Below, piece by piece: positions 1-11,254 of a stretch of 64,000 bases of DNA (position 1 is its first letter; every line of letters begins with the position of its first letter). The DNA is from Branchiostoma floridae. Its lineage: Eukaryota > Chordata > Leptocardii > Amphioxiformes > Branchiostomatidae. The stretch spans positions 19,285,001 through 19,349,000 of the forward strand of contig NC_049992.1 of the NCBI RefSeq assembly GCF_000003815.2, given 5' to 3'. The translations under genes and the position numbers were made by a program. Below the pieces are notes generated by a model. It worked only from the letters and a program-made list of their open reading frames with translations. It was not told where the DNA came from and made no database searches.

Positions 1-660
1 CCTTGTCTACATGTATAAATATCTATAGATATGAAAACTCCAACATGTTGAGTTTAGCGCGTCATCTATACTTTTGGTTCTAAGGTCTAAACAACCTTTG
101 ATATATTTACCTTCATGTACACAGAAAGGTTATCTCTACAACAGAATGTAGTTGAATTTTTCTACCGACCGGGAAGTATCCAATTCTTTAGAGCAAGCCG
201 ACAACAAATTTGAACAGCTTTGTCCGTTTAACATCATTTCGCGAGCAATCCATAATAAAGTGCCCTTTGGGCAGAGTGAACGGTGAATTTTGCATGTTTT
301 CTGATTTTTGTCATGCTAATTATTAACCGAATCTGAGGCAATGCAGTTCCCACTTTTGTAAGTCATTCGATCAAGAATGCTTCTAACATAAGAAGGACAA
401 AGACATGGTCGGTAAAATCACTTTACCATGCTGTAGCGCGCGGACTGTCAGGTGGTTTAGCATCCATGTTGTTACAAGAATAAGTTTCCAGCTCCAGAGC
501 ATGGCTGCTTCTGGTTTAAGCGTAGTTTTGTCTCCTTGCAGTGCTCCCATGCAACAATACTGCCCTAGTGTCCTTCCACAAGTTACAAGTATTTGTCGTT
601 CGTTTTCCTACGTCACTGAATTGAATAATTTAGAGTTTGTCTCACGTTCCAAACAGCACG
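1..660. other. No gene recognised
   Basis: Short open frames only, none resembling a known protein, with no splice-flanked exon or recognisable repeat. Confidence 0.5.
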
Positions 661-675
661 AGACTACTTGTCGAC

Positions 676-880
676 TGAATGAATGAATGAATGAATGATT
701 GAATGAATGAATGATTGAATGAATGAATGAATGAATGAATGATTGAATGAATGAATGATTGAATGGATGAATGAATGAATGAATGAATGAATGAATGAAT
801 GAATTAATGAATGAATGAATGAATGAATGAATGAATGAATGTCTGACTGACTGACTGACTGAATGAATGAATGAATGAAG
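676..880. repeat. GAAT/ATGA tetranucleotide microsatellite
   Basis: About 200 bp of tandem GAAT units, interrupted by GATT variants and by a short run of GACT units near 842-860. The repeat is open on the minus strand as Ser-Phe-Ile-His but is not a gene. Confidence 0.95.
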
Positions 881-1057
881 AAGAAGAATGGTTTATTCGC
901 AGCAAAAAGTGCGCACATAGATCTTAAATTAGATATAGTTAAAATCAAGATATAGGTAGAATACAATTTCTAAAACCATTTCGTGTGTCAATTTCTTAAC
1001 GACGTACATAACGACACGATATTGCACATAGTGACATGGGTCTCACACAAAGTCTAG

Positions 1058-1879
1058 TAATACCCTCTTCACATTATATACGATCTTCGGACGTACTTCG
1101 CGATCGCAGGAAGGTCGGCTGATTTTAAGATCTTAAGATGGTCTTGCGTATTTTTCGCCCAAAATCTGTCCCCCTCACATATAAGCGAGCCTCGCGTGAT
1201 CGACGGTGAATAAATCTATGATAATGAACCTCCCATGGCCTCTTGCACGCGGACAAGGGAACACAAAACGTTCCTCAAAAAAGGCAAGAGATCAATAAAT
1301 GTTGCTTATTTTGTTGTCGTAATCTTTTTAACCAATGAATGGAATGCGCGGGCATAATTGAAATGACGCAAGAAAAGAAAGTGTGTCACAAAGCCAGCCT
1401 ACATACTGCCACAGCGGCCACAATGTTAGAATTACCCTCACATTCCCAGAAATTCAATATTTGTAAACAAACGGAAGTCGGGCGAACGTCGCCCGAACGT
1501 TACCCAACTTACGGGCGTTCGCCATCCGATTTGCGCTCGATGATTAATAACTATGTCTTTGCTCGCCTATCGGTCTTCAATCGTTGGATTGACGCAAGAC
1601 TATTGACCGATACCCTTGCAAGGTACGCACGATTTGCACGCACAATCTGCGACTCGGTAACGAGCTCTGCGATCTCGGAGATCTCCTGCGACTTGTCGCT
1701 TATGTTAAGAACATGTTTCGCTGCACCGCGACCGTCGTAAGACTCCTGAAAACTGCCGGCGATCCGTAAAAATCGCAAGATGATCGTGAGAACACCGGAC
1801 GTCTTACTCACGAAAATGTCATTCAGAGTTCGTAAACTAGTCTTCCGATCGAATCGCGCCTATTGTGAAGGGGGTATTA
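1058..1879 (+). mobile_element. Non-autonomous TIR DNA element, copy 1
   Basis: An 822-bp unit starts TAATACCCTCTTCACATT and ends with its near inverse complement, AATTGTGAAGGGGGTATTA-like. The interior matches the reverse complement of 2204-3027 almost throughout, so this is one of two copies in opposite orientation. No transposase frame is visible. The superfamily is not identified; a TA target duplication is compatible with the ends but not proven. Confidence 0.75.
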
Positions 1880-1947
1880 GTACTAGCCTCTCGCTGCCCT
1901 CGCCACAAACGAGTTCCTTTGTCTCTCAGCTATTGCGCTGCGAAGTA

Positions 1948-2047
1948 NNNNNNNNNNNNNNNNNNNNNNNNNNNNNNNNNNNNNNNNNNNNNNNNNNNNN
2001 NNNNNNNNNNNNNNNNNNNNNNNNNNNNNNNNNNNNNNNNNNNNNNN
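1948..2047. other. Assembly gap (100 N)
   Basis: Exactly 100 N, the usual placeholder for a gap of unknown size. It lies between the two inverted copies of the TIR element. Confidence 0.99.
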
Positions 2048-2203
2048 AAAGTTTGTCAATGTGATTCGCCTATTTCACGCCCGGATGACAGGCATGGTCC
2101 TGCACGGAGGAGAATCATCTGAAACATTTGAAATCTCCAATGGTGCCAAACAGGGGTGCGTGTTAGCACCAATTCTCTTCAGCCTGTTCTTCACTTGTGT
2201 TCT
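2048..2203 (+). pseudogene. Non-LTR retrotransposon reverse transcriptase, 5' fragment
   Basis: The translation contains GAKQGCVLAPILFSLFF, the conserved RT block just upstream of the catalytic ADD box. The 5' part is lost in the assembly gap. The frame is broken at 2204 by a TIR element and resumes at about 3028, so the two pieces were one LINE. The class resembles elements whose C-terminus carries LLYGCETW and QLRWTGHV (RTE-like); the clade is not certain. Confidence 0.85.
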
Positions 2204-3027
2204 TAATACCCCCCTCACATTAGGCGCGATTCGATCGGAAGACTAGTTTACGAGCTCTAAATGACATTTTCGTGAGTAAGACGTCCGATGTTCTCACGAT
2301 CATCTTGCGATTTTTATGGATCGCCGGCAATTTTCAGGAGTCTTACGACGGTCGCGGTGCAGCGAAACATGTTCTTAACATAAGCGACAAGTCGCAGGAG
2401 ATCTCCGAGATCGCAGAGCTCGTTACCGAGTCGCAGATTGTGCGTGCAAATCGTGCGTACCTCGCAAGGGTATCGGTCAATAGTCTTGCGTCAATAATCC
2501 AACGATTGAAGACCGATAGGCGAGCACAGACATAGTTAATAATCATCGAGCGCAAATCGGATGGCGAACGTCCGTTAGTCGGGCGACGTTCGGGCGACGT
2601 TCACCTGACTTCCGATTGTTTACAAATATTGTATTTCTAGGAATGTGAGGGACATTCTAACATTGTGGCCCCTGTGGCAGTATGTAGGCTGGCTTTGTGA
2701 CACACTTTCCTTTCTTGTGTCATTTCTATTATGCCAGCGCATTCCATTCATTGGTTAAAAAGATTCCGACAACAAAATAAGCAACATTTATTGATCTCTT
2801 GCCTTTTTGAGGAACGTTTTGTGTTCCCTTGTCCGCGTGCAAGAGGTCATGGGATTTTCATTATCATAGATTTATTCACCGTCGATCGCACGAGGCTCGC
2901 TTATATGTGAGGGGGACAGATATTGGGCGAAAAATACGCAAGACCATCTTAAGATCTTAAAATCAGCCGACCTTCCTGCGATCGCGAAGTACGTCCGAAG
3001 ATCGTATATAATGTGAGGGGGGTATTA
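2204..3027 (-). mobile_element. Non-autonomous TIR DNA element, copy 2 (inside a LINE)
   Basis: An 824-bp unit bounded by TAATACCCCCCTCACATT and its inverse complement AATGTGAGGGGGGTATTA. It is the inverted counterpart of 1058-1879. It splits a reverse transcriptase ORF, so it inserted after the LINE. Confidence 0.85.
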
Positions 3028-3810
3028 CCAGGCTCTGAAGGATACAAGAGATGGTGTGCACCTGAAGTACAGAACAGATGGATGTCTTTGTGACCTGCGC
3101 CGACTGAAGGCAAAAACAAAGACAGTGGTGACAACTATCTTAGAGGCCCTTTTTGCTGACGACTGTGCCCTGATGGCCCACAAGGAGTCAGTTCTCCAGC
3201 TGTTCGTCAACAAATTGCAGTGGCAGCCAACCTCTTTGGTCTCACCGTTAGTCTTGATAAAACAGAAGTGCTCATTAAGCCTGCACCACTGTCTGTAGCC
3301 TGTTGTCCATGTATCTCGACCGAGGGTACTAAACTGAAGACCGTGGATGGGTTCACTTACCTCGGTAGTGTTATCTCCAATGACGGCTCCCTCGACAAAG
3401 AGATCAACAACAGGATTTGTAAGGCCAGCCAAGCACTCGGCAGACTGAGAACACTAGTACTAAATCAGCACAACATAAAGATGTCCACAAAGCTAAAAGT
3501 CTACCAAGCAGTTGTCATCCCGAGCCTGCTGTACGGCTGTGAGACTTGGACTTTGTACAGGAGACACATCAAGCAGCTAGAGCGCTTTAACATGCGCAGT
3601 CTGCGCTCAATCCTTGGTGTTCGCTGGCAGGATAAGGTCTCCAACCTTGAGATCCTAGACAGAGGAAAGACCACAAGTATAGAAGCAGTAATTCTGAAAG
3701 CTCAACTTCGATGGACAGGACATGTCATTCGAATGGAGGACTCTAGGATCCCGAAACAGCTCCTCTATGGCGAGCTTTGCCAAGTGAAAAGAAAGCGCTT
3801 CAAGGACAAT
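3028..3810 (+). pseudogene. Non-LTR retrotransposon reverse transcriptase, 3' fragment
   Basis: Continues the RT of 2048-2203. The catalytic LFADDCALMAH block is near 3145-3180, followed after a frameshift (about 3220-3250) by the post-RT region with DGFTYLGSVIS, LLYGCETWTLY and QLRWTGHVIRM. The frame ends near KRKRFKDN, where another repeat begins at 3811. Broken and non-functional. Confidence 0.88.
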
Positions 3811-4150
3811 ACTAGAGTTCGGCGACCTCATACCTCCATGAAAATTTAGAGCTTTCGTAAATTTCATGCAATTGACTAACACATTAACATAATTTATGCA
3901 TGGTGTTGTTCATCATTGAATTACGTACACATGTCACAATTATAAAATTCCCATTATTTATCATAAATCGGTTTTGCAATTTTTCTATAAATTATACAAA
4001 TAAGTTCCTCATTACCATATTTGGTATCTGATTACATTCCAACTATCATAATTACCATGTGTTACATTTATTGAAGTCCAGTTATTAAAAACAATGGAAT
4101 TATACAATTTCCTCATTAATAATGCTAATTAAGTCCTCATTTGCATAACA
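3811..4150 (+). repeat. Dispersed repeat X, truncated copy
   Basis: Starts ACTAGAGTTC, like the copies at about 26328 and 28267, and has the AT-rich interior with ATTTGCAT and TTAAT motifs. Only the first part is present. It begins immediately after the LINE sequence. Confidence 0.65.
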
Positions 4151-4177
4151 TGTATATCATTATGAAAATCTTTGCCT

Positions 4178-4345
4178 AAGAGTAAACCTCGGATAAGTTT
4201 GACCCCTCCTGCATCTCCCCCTGACGCCAGACGCAATGCAAGACAGTAGGGCCAGAAAACACTTTCTTGACAGGTCCAGGCATCTTTTCACTAGGAGCCC
4301 GTGCAAATCCGAGGCCTTTCGTAAAAGCGCGGCCTTTGTATACAA
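4178..4345. repeat. Dispersed repeat shared with 12568-12893
   Basis: The segments around GAGTAAACCT, ACCCCTCC-CATCTCCCC and CTAGGAGCCCGTG recur in the same order at 12568-12893, with extra internal sequence there. Type unknown. The rest of 4346-4830 holds nothing recognised. Confidence 0.6.
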
Positions 4346-4839
4346 TGATGTAGATATCTCTAGCACTGAACTTTCACTCCACTATTCATGGTCAACACCG
4401 GACCCAAAATGATAAACAATGACATACCTGAACAGTGCAGCATGCCAAAAAAAAAAAGCACAAATGTATATACAAACGTGAGTACTCTTGAAATGAAAGA
4501 ATAGATCAGACCTTCTTTCAATGTTGTACTTGTTAATATCATTATAATTATAGCTCAAAAATGTTGAAAAGTCGCGCTTGATTGCATTGTGAATTCTATA
4601 CGTTATTATTCTGTGAGCCGTTTCATTTATAGCAAAATATGTTCAAGTTGATGTCAGTAAGTTAAGACTGAAGGTTCACAACAATCTGTTTACCAACAAG
4701 ATTTTGAGGGTACAAGTTGAAGTCTAAATGTAAGTGCCGATGCGGAAACGAATGGGAACAGCGCAAGTGAAACGAAGACCTTTGCTGAAGTATGGGTCAA
4801 GGACAGGGCTGGTTGATTACGCTCTGCTTTCTGAATGAA

Positions 4840-5805
4840 GCTGGTATTAAGACAACGTCAAGAAAGTAGTGAAAATGGTAAATTTTCAAATGTTCTATAC
4901 AGATTCTATAGTTGAGGCTACGTTCCCTTGTCAGGCAAGGGGTCATTCACGTGGACATTGGTCTTTTCTTTTAGCCATTTCTGCTGCCCTAAAGCAATTT
5001 TCAGGCTCAATTACTCATGTTATGGTTGACGATGGGGAAATGATTTGCCTTCGCCTTCGAAGATTTACAAGATTATTCAATTTCCGAGCAGATGTCGCGG
5101 TAAAATCGTGTTGAAACGTCGTTCTCGCTTTATTCTTTTATTCATCTGACAGTTACTCAGATGGAGGAGCTAGTGAATGTAAGACGAGCCATGTCGCTAG
5201 AAAACGTTATGGTCTTTCATCTTAACATCTGCTTAGAGATTAACGATCATTATCGAGATTATATTATGATCCACAAGATGAATATTGTATGCCATGTGAT
5301 GTTTAAGCTGTACATTATTTTGTCTTTATAACTTGACTTGCAATACGTTTCATTTATCATCTCTTGGCCGGTGGCAGGTAGAACGTATTACATCATCCAT
5401 ATATGAGGTGAAAATCTAGGGGACTTACTCAAACGCATTTGCATAGGTGAGACACAAAGGAATGATTCAACGTAATCTGTTAGTCTTCACAGATGACGAA
5501 GAGACAAGCACCGCCTACTCTTGAATATTTATAATAACACCATCTACCTGAATTTCAATAGGCTAACATATCTCTCTATATAGTGCACACTGTGTTTTTT
5601 TCTCAGAAAACTCGCCCCTTTTGAAAATCGTTCAGCTCTCCAGAAGATATGATACTAAGATGCTAGTAGTAGCCCATCGCGCTAGGTCTCACTCTGGACA
5701 GTTGCACACCTGAATTCTCAGGTCAGGACAGGTTCAGTACCAATCCGACAATAGCATTGGGCACGTGCACATAGTACAGTACCGCCGGCTCCAGATATCT
5801 TCAAC
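4840..5805 (+). promoter_or_regulatory. Decayed copy of the family promoter upstream of an orphan leader exon
   Basis: Aligns with the gene W promoter (7920-8839). Shared blocks include the distal AGTAGTGAAAA module near 4866, the GACGAGCCATGTCGCTAG block near 5186, an octamer ATTTGCAT at 5437-5444 and a degraded CTCGCCCC box near 5611. The CRE-like site seen in the other promoters is eroded here. It looks like the older or less constrained member of a tandem promoter duplication. Confidence 0.6.
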
Positions 5806-5810
5806 ATGAA
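5806..5810 (+). CDS. Orphan leader exon 1 (ATG AA)
   Basis: ATGAA is followed by the donor GTAGGT at 5811, and the context TCAACATGAAGTAGGTCTT is nearly identical to exon 1 of gene W. No leader exon 2 is seen before 9966. It may be an alternative first exon splicing to the gene W exon 2, or a relic of a deleted gene copy. Confidence 0.5.
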
Positions 5811-5829
5811 GTAGGTCTTACTCACTTAA

Positions 5830-7130
5830 TTCCCATTCTTGACTGAAACGTTCTTTATTGGTTCTATCGTCATTTTTCGTCATGGGGACGCAGATTCATG
5901 CCTCCCCTTGTATATTTTTTATCTATTTTCTATTTATTCGTTCAGCTGTGTACATACAGCCAGGGCTGCCCAACTAGCCATGGGCTATTGCTAAGGGCTA
6001 ACCCTGGGAAAGAAAATACATACATGTTACATATTACAAATACAATTTTCTGCAATAAACATAGAATCATAAAATCACTAGCATTAACTTACATTGTTTA
6101 AGCAAACAAGTTACATATTTACATATCCTTCCTATCCCCCCTTGTATCTGCTCTTCGCAATGCGTGGAGTGAACTTGGCGAGAAATTATGGCGATATGAT
6201 CGTAAATGAACGTTCAAAACTCCTGCTAACATTTTTACTCAGGACGTATTGTTGATGGGAATGGAAAATATATCCAAAATGGCTAGTGATAAACTGTTCG
6301 CTCATTGTATTGCTTATTCTGTAGGCCTTTTCCCTATCGAGGAAAAAGCAAAAGTGATGCTCAATGATACCTTGTCTGTAACCTTGGGCTTAGTAACTTG
6401 GTCGATGGCACTTTTCTGGCTTAGAGCCAGAGAATATTGCAACAACATTATAACCAAGCTACCAGACAAATTCAAACGCCGGTTAAACATATAACTAGCA
6501 AGTTTGATTCCTTTACTGAGTGGTTATATCTTAACTAACAGAGAGGGGGATATCTTCACGAAGATTTTGATTGGAAGTTAGAAGTATTGCCCAAATACAG
6601 CAAACTGATTTTTGTTGCTAGTCGTTTCCTCAAGCCTTGACAAAGGCCTTCCTTCGGCATTTGTCGCATCTACTTTTCGGCGGCTCCAGGAATCGTCCAA
6701 TTAAAAACCTTACGAAAACTAGATATCCAGGATTCGTACTTCCGGTGCCGTCAATCATGGTGATTGACAGTACAGAAAACATTATTATGCACGCCCATGT
6801 TTCCATATATGGGTCGACCTCGTGAGACCTCGACAGACTCAAGTTGCGAGAGATTAAAACCCGGAAGTGACCGCTGCCCTCCCCATGATAAGACGTCATC
6901 TGAATGCTACTAACACGTAAATAGAATGTGACGCTACACGAAAAACAACTTCAAACACACAACACATAATATAGTCGTGCAACTGTTATTGTCTATCGTT
7001 GTGGACAACGGTTGTCTTTAGACATGCGTTCAGAGTATTACGGGGCACCCGCGGTGCAGGATACCATAGCGGTGCGTGCGTGACCCACAGTGACCGCTTG
7101 CTCGCAAATAAAAAATGGCGGGAGAATTCC
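5830..7130. other. No gene recognised between orphan leader and minisatellite
   Basis: Holds a low-complexity, LINE-tail-like stretch near 5900-6110, an 81-codon frame at 6249-6494 of unknown origin, and one isolated GATATCCAGGAT motif near 6722 related to the minisatellite downstream. No exon with family features is visible. Confidence 0.4.
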
Positions 7131-7143
7131 TTATTTTCGTCAG

Positions 7144-7300
7144 GCGTTCAGGCCGTTTTCTGGATATCCAGGAATCGTCCTACTGTTCAGGCCGTTTTCT
7201 GGATATCCAGGATTCGTCCTGAGCCTGTTCAAGCCGTTTTCTGGATATCCAGGAAGCGTCCTCCTGTTCAAGCCGTTTCCTGGATATCCAGGATGTGGAC
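7144..7300. repeat. Minisatellite with a CTGGATATCCAG palindromic core
   Basis: Four units of about 38 bp, each carrying a CTGGATATCCAGGA core followed by a CGTCCT-like segment. A second cluster of two to three units lies at 7665-7757 and a single relic at about 6722. The self-complementary core keeps frames open on both strands, but no gene is implied. Confidence 0.85.
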
Positions 7301-7664
7301 CAGGCCTTGTGTGACAAAGGGACGCCATCTGGATGCTATTAACACGTTACCGTGAATGTGTCGCTATACGGAAAACAACAGTAACTTTATCCCATCTTGA
7401 CTGCCATTTGTTAATTCATTACGCAAAAAGCATTTTGGGCCTGATACGTAAGTAACATGTAAACATCAAAGTATCATTATCAACATTCGTTTAAGTTCTG
7501 TAACACCACTCCAGGATCAACAGAATAAACTACACGATCTTCTTGCGGGAAGATACAAAGATGGCGGCTTTCTGACGAAAACAACATGCCCCCGCACTCC
7601 GCATAGTCTCCTATCTCGAAAACAGGAAGCTCCACCCCCACGTACACGTTCTGGATAAACACCG

Positions 7665-7757
7665 TCGTCTATCCAGGAAACGTCCTGTTTGCGACGATTT
7701 CTGGATATCCAGGAATCGTCCTTCTGCTCAGGACGATTCCTGGATATCCAGGATTCA
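7665..7757. repeat. Second cluster of the GGATATCC minisatellite
   Basis: Contains CTATCCAGGAAACGTCCT, CTGGATATCCAGGAATCGTC and CCTGGATATCCAGGATTC, the same core as 7144-7300. Confidence 0.8.
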
Positions 7758-7919
7758 GCATATTACCAAAGTTAGATACTGACGAAAGTTGGATACAACA
7801 GCATTCTAGAAGTCTCATTTTTCTTACTTGCGCTCTGATTTCTAATTGAAGCCAACTTCTAGTTATGAAATTATGGACAAAAAAACAAGAAGAAACACAG
7901 TTTTATAAGAAAAACAGCC

Positions 7920-8839
7920 AGTAAGCAGTGAAAACGTTTCATTTTCAAACGTCTCAGAATGTCTGCAATTGAGGCTACGTTCTATTGATCAATTATTCAC
8001 TTAGGTATGTCGTAATTTGTCTTTTGTCTGCTGAGCCCTGCCTGCTGCCCTGTGGCGATTTTTTCAGGCTCCACTAAACAATTGGGTGAAGATATAGGCG
8101 ATTTCTACGTCTTTGTCTGCGGAAAGGAAACGATCTAAAGATTATAAAATCTCCGATCAGATGTCGGGGTGAAAAATTTTTCAAGATTTTTTCAAAAAGC
8201 CGTTCTCATTTTATTCTTTTGTTCCACTGGCAGTTACCGGCTGGCGAAATGAATGTAAGACGAGCCATGTCGCTAGAAAACGTTATGATCTTTCATATCA
8301 ATATCTGCCTGGAGATTAACGATCATTATCGAGATTAAGTTATGATCCACAAGATGAATATTGCATGTCGTGTCATGTTTAAGTTGTGCAATTTGTGCAG
8401 TCACCCATTATCTCTTGGCCGGTGACAGGTAGAGCGTATGACATCATCCATCCGTATTACATCACCAATATATGAGCTGAAAATTTTGGGGACTTCCCGA
8501 ACTCATTTGCATAGGTGAGACACAATAGAACGATTCGACGTCACCACAGAGGACAAAGAGACAAGCCACGCCTACTCTTAAATATGCACAATTACAGTAT
8601 CTACATGAAATCTTACATTTTATGTATATGGTGCACGCTGTGTTTTTTGTGTCTTTTCTCAGAAAACACGCCCCTTTTTAAAAGTGTCCAACTCTCCAGA
8701 AGATAACAGAGTAGCCCGTCACGCGAGCTCTCATACTGGACTGGGGCACACTTTAGTTCTGAGGCTGAGACAGTGCCGGTACCTGCCCGACAATAGTATT
8801 GGGCGGGCGCACAGAACCTCCGGGCGAGACAACTGCAAC
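7920..8839 (+). promoter_or_regulatory. Promoter region of gene W
   Basis: Upstream block shared with genes A, B and C and the orphan leader. It has a distal module AGTAAGCAGTGAAAACG near 7921, an octamer ATTTGCAT at 8505-8512, a CRE-like GACGTCAC at 8537-8544, a GACAAAGAGACAAGC block near 8553, and a CACGCCCC box at 8667-8674. No canonical TATA box is certain and the transcription start is unknown. Conservation is visible between the copies; binding factors (POU, CREB/ATF, KLF/Sp) are inferred from motif knowledge. Confidence 0.65.
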
Positions 8840-8844
8840 ATGAA
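8840..8844 (+). CDS. Gene W exon 1
   Basis: ATGAA followed by the donor GTAGGT at 8845. The same 5-nt coding exon occurs in all family genes. Confidence 0.85.
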
Positions 8845-10812
8845 GTAGGTCTTCTTGATCAAACGTTCTATATACTTAGGCTTCTAATCTTTTAAACTCG
8901 TTTAGAGGCTCTGAGTCCTCTTTCGTCATGGAGACGAGCCAAATGGTATATTATTGTGTTCAGTCTGCAAAACTTCTAGGAATTGCACAGGCAATTTTCC
9001 ACAGGAATGCCAGTGCACAGGCATATTTGCAATGTGAGAAGTTAGTCCCGACGAATTTTGATGGCAGGAATTTGGAACCTACAAGCTCCCCGGGCATTTG
9101 CCCTAGATATATAACTGGACAGTCAGCCACACGTGTTCCACAGGTATGTCTGCAATGTGAGAAGTTAGTCCGGAGGAATTTTGATGGCAGGAATTTGGGT
9201 CATGCAAGCTCCCCCGGGCATTTGTCCTAAATAAATGGACAGTCAGACACTGGTGTTGTGCAGATGGAGCACTTGATAATTTGTATATAGGTAAACTTTG
9301 CACAATTCATCACATTTCATTAAGTTTTATAGGAAAACACACATTTTCTTCTAACTCAGAAAGTCGAACATAGTGTTGCACCATTCAAAAGAGGAGGGGT
9401 AGTAACATTGCAGAAAGACCACTGCAGAAAGTTGGTAACAAGAGAAAGAGGTAGACATCACTCAAGAGCTAGTTAGTCCAGACTAGCTGACGGTTTGTAA
9501 CCAATGTGAAAGAAGATTACTATCTCTGTAGTTACAATCTTCAGAGAATTCCTTATGTGTACCTGTTTTCTAAAACAGTGTGTGGCTGTTGAAATGTTTT
9601 TAGATGCTGTTCCGTCACAAGACTTAGTATAACATTTAATGTCCTTAAGAAGGGGTCATAACTACATCAAGTTTGTACTTGTATATTGTATATACCCTTC
9701 ATACCTCTCTTGTCATGAGATCTGGTCATGAGATCTGATTTTTGCATAATCCACACCTCGACATGTGCACAAGATCCAAAGTGGACGATAGTTGGTACCG
9801 CACGAGAATGGGTACCACTGCGTTTTGCTGCTTTTAATTTGGACTGTAATTTAAAAGCAGATTTTTTGCCTGGTTGCAGCTTCGATCGTATCGATCTGAA
9901 CTAGGAATATGACTAACCATATAGTTGATACCCGTCTTAATGTTTTAATGATTTTTATTTTGCAGGTTCCTACACCGAGTATTTGCGCTCCTTCTGATAT
10001 CTACACTAGTCCTGGAGTCAGGAGCATGGTGGCGGCGGCGTCGCCGTCGCGGTGAGGGCGTGAACTGATATGTGCCAAAGTTGACAATGCTAATCTTAAT
10101 AATTTAGATAAGTAAACAAATAAATCTTTGGAGTGATATATCAGATTTTGTATGAGAAATTATGTGGGTTATGCTTATTGCTTTTGACAGGTGCAATTCA
10201 TGATCATGTGTTTATTTGTTTTTTGTCCTCATCACCAAACTAGTTAAGTAAATGGGACAGCAAATCATAAGCGATTAATAACTTTTCGCTTTAAAAAATA
10301 CTAGGGGTGACATTTACCTCGATAAAATGATATGATTTTCTATGAAAGTAAAAAAGTATGTTGAACGCTAGCATAATGATTCGGTTGATGACAGGTTCAC
10401 AATGGTCAAATTCATAGTATGTGCTGCGTGAGACTGCAAATCATGTATTGAATGTTGTCTTCTATTAGCACCACCACCGGGCTGTACCAACTGGACGGCT
10501 TGGTTCGACCGTGACAACCCCTCGGGCACCGGGGACTGGGAAACCCTGACCGACCTCCGCTCCGAGAGTCCCGGGCAGATCTGCTCCACACCGACACGCA
10601 TCCAGGCCCGCGTCATCAGCACCGGGCAGGACGCGGCACTGACGGGAGAACAGTTCGCTTTCTACGATACAACAAAAGGCTTCGTCTGTAAGAACAACGA
10701 CCAAAGTGATAACATGTGTCTAGATTATAAAGTCCGTTTCTGTTGCGCGAATACTGGTGGAGGTGGTGGTGGAGGTGGTGGAGGTCGTGGGGTATATCCA
10801 CACCATCTGTAG
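8840..10812 (+). CDS. Gene W: secreted single-WxxW-domain protein (three coding exons)
   Basis: Coding exons 8840-8844, 9966-10051 and 10469-10812 join in frame to a 144-aa protein. Residues 1 to about 21 form a signal peptide (MKFLHRVFALLLISTLVLES), followed by WW and a run of six Arg. The body is a WxxW domain (the repeat type of CILP and gel-forming mucins): the C-NWTAWFDRD start, GDWETL, six or seven Cys and the terminal DYKVRFCC are all present. The tail is Gly-rich (about ten Gly) and ends GVYPHHL. The start is fixed by the conserved leader exon. Likely an extracellular or mucus component. A poly(A)-like AAATAAAATA lies near 11119. Leader and promoter match the neighbouring CCP genes; the body does not. 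The domain call is strong; the role is unknown. Confidence 0.88.
9013..9255. repeat. Tandem duplication of about 120 bp in gene W intron 1
   Basis: Two direct copies (about 9013-9131 and 9140-9255) share GCAATGTGAGAAGTTAGTCC, GAATTTTGATGGCAGGAATT and TGGACAGTCAG. The copies differ by small changes. Intron 1 otherwise shows nothing recognised. Confidence 0.85.
9966..10051 (+). CDS. Gene W exon 2 (signal peptide, Arg-rich end)
   Basis: The acceptor TTTTGCAG ends at 9965 and the donor GTGAGG starts at 10052. It is 86 nt, phase 2 in and phase 1 out. It encodes the hydrophobic leader and WWRRRRRR. Sequence identity with the gene B and C leader exons is very high up to LES and then stops. Confidence 0.9.
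10469..10812 (+). CDS. Gene W exon 3 (WxxW domain, stop)
   Basis: The acceptor TCTATTAG ends at 10468, phase 1. It is a single terminal exon: APPPGCTNW start, WxxW domain over about 90 residues, Gly-rich tail and TAG at 10810-10812. Its GC content is clearly higher than the surrounding intron. Confidence 0.9.
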
Positions 10813-11254
10813 ACTGTGTGTTGCTACAACGCTGATTAGACGTAAATAGCCTGCTTAAACATTATTAAGGGTGGTGGAAGTTGATTTGGTCTGTTGTATA
10901 TGGTTGGATAATTTTTTAAGCATAACGTTTGCATTACCTTGTGTAGAATAGTTGTAATAATTTTATGTGTCCAAAGACATGAATAGGCTTTACAATATTA
11001 ATTTTTTTTTCCTGCGGCTGCTGTAGACTAACAAACAATACCGAATTTGAAACAGAACAAAGCCTCCACCTCTCACCAAACTCTATCTGTACTATTTAAA
11101 ACTAACCACTAAAACAACCAAAATAAAATACAGATAAAACACACAGGGCACAATATCTAATTTGACCATCAGTACAAAAGTGAGCGAATGCAATGATGAC
11201 ACAAAGCACATGTATCAACTTCCAAAAATCATACACATACGTTGATTTCTCATA

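Noticed and set aside
2204..3027. Continuous gene through the reverse transcriptase region
   Set aside because: Both ends of a TIR element interrupt the RT frame, so the open frames here are element sequence or antisense of it.
6249..6494. 81-codon frame as a small gene
   Set aside because: No family resemblance, no splice or promoter context; could be retroelement debris but this cannot be shown.
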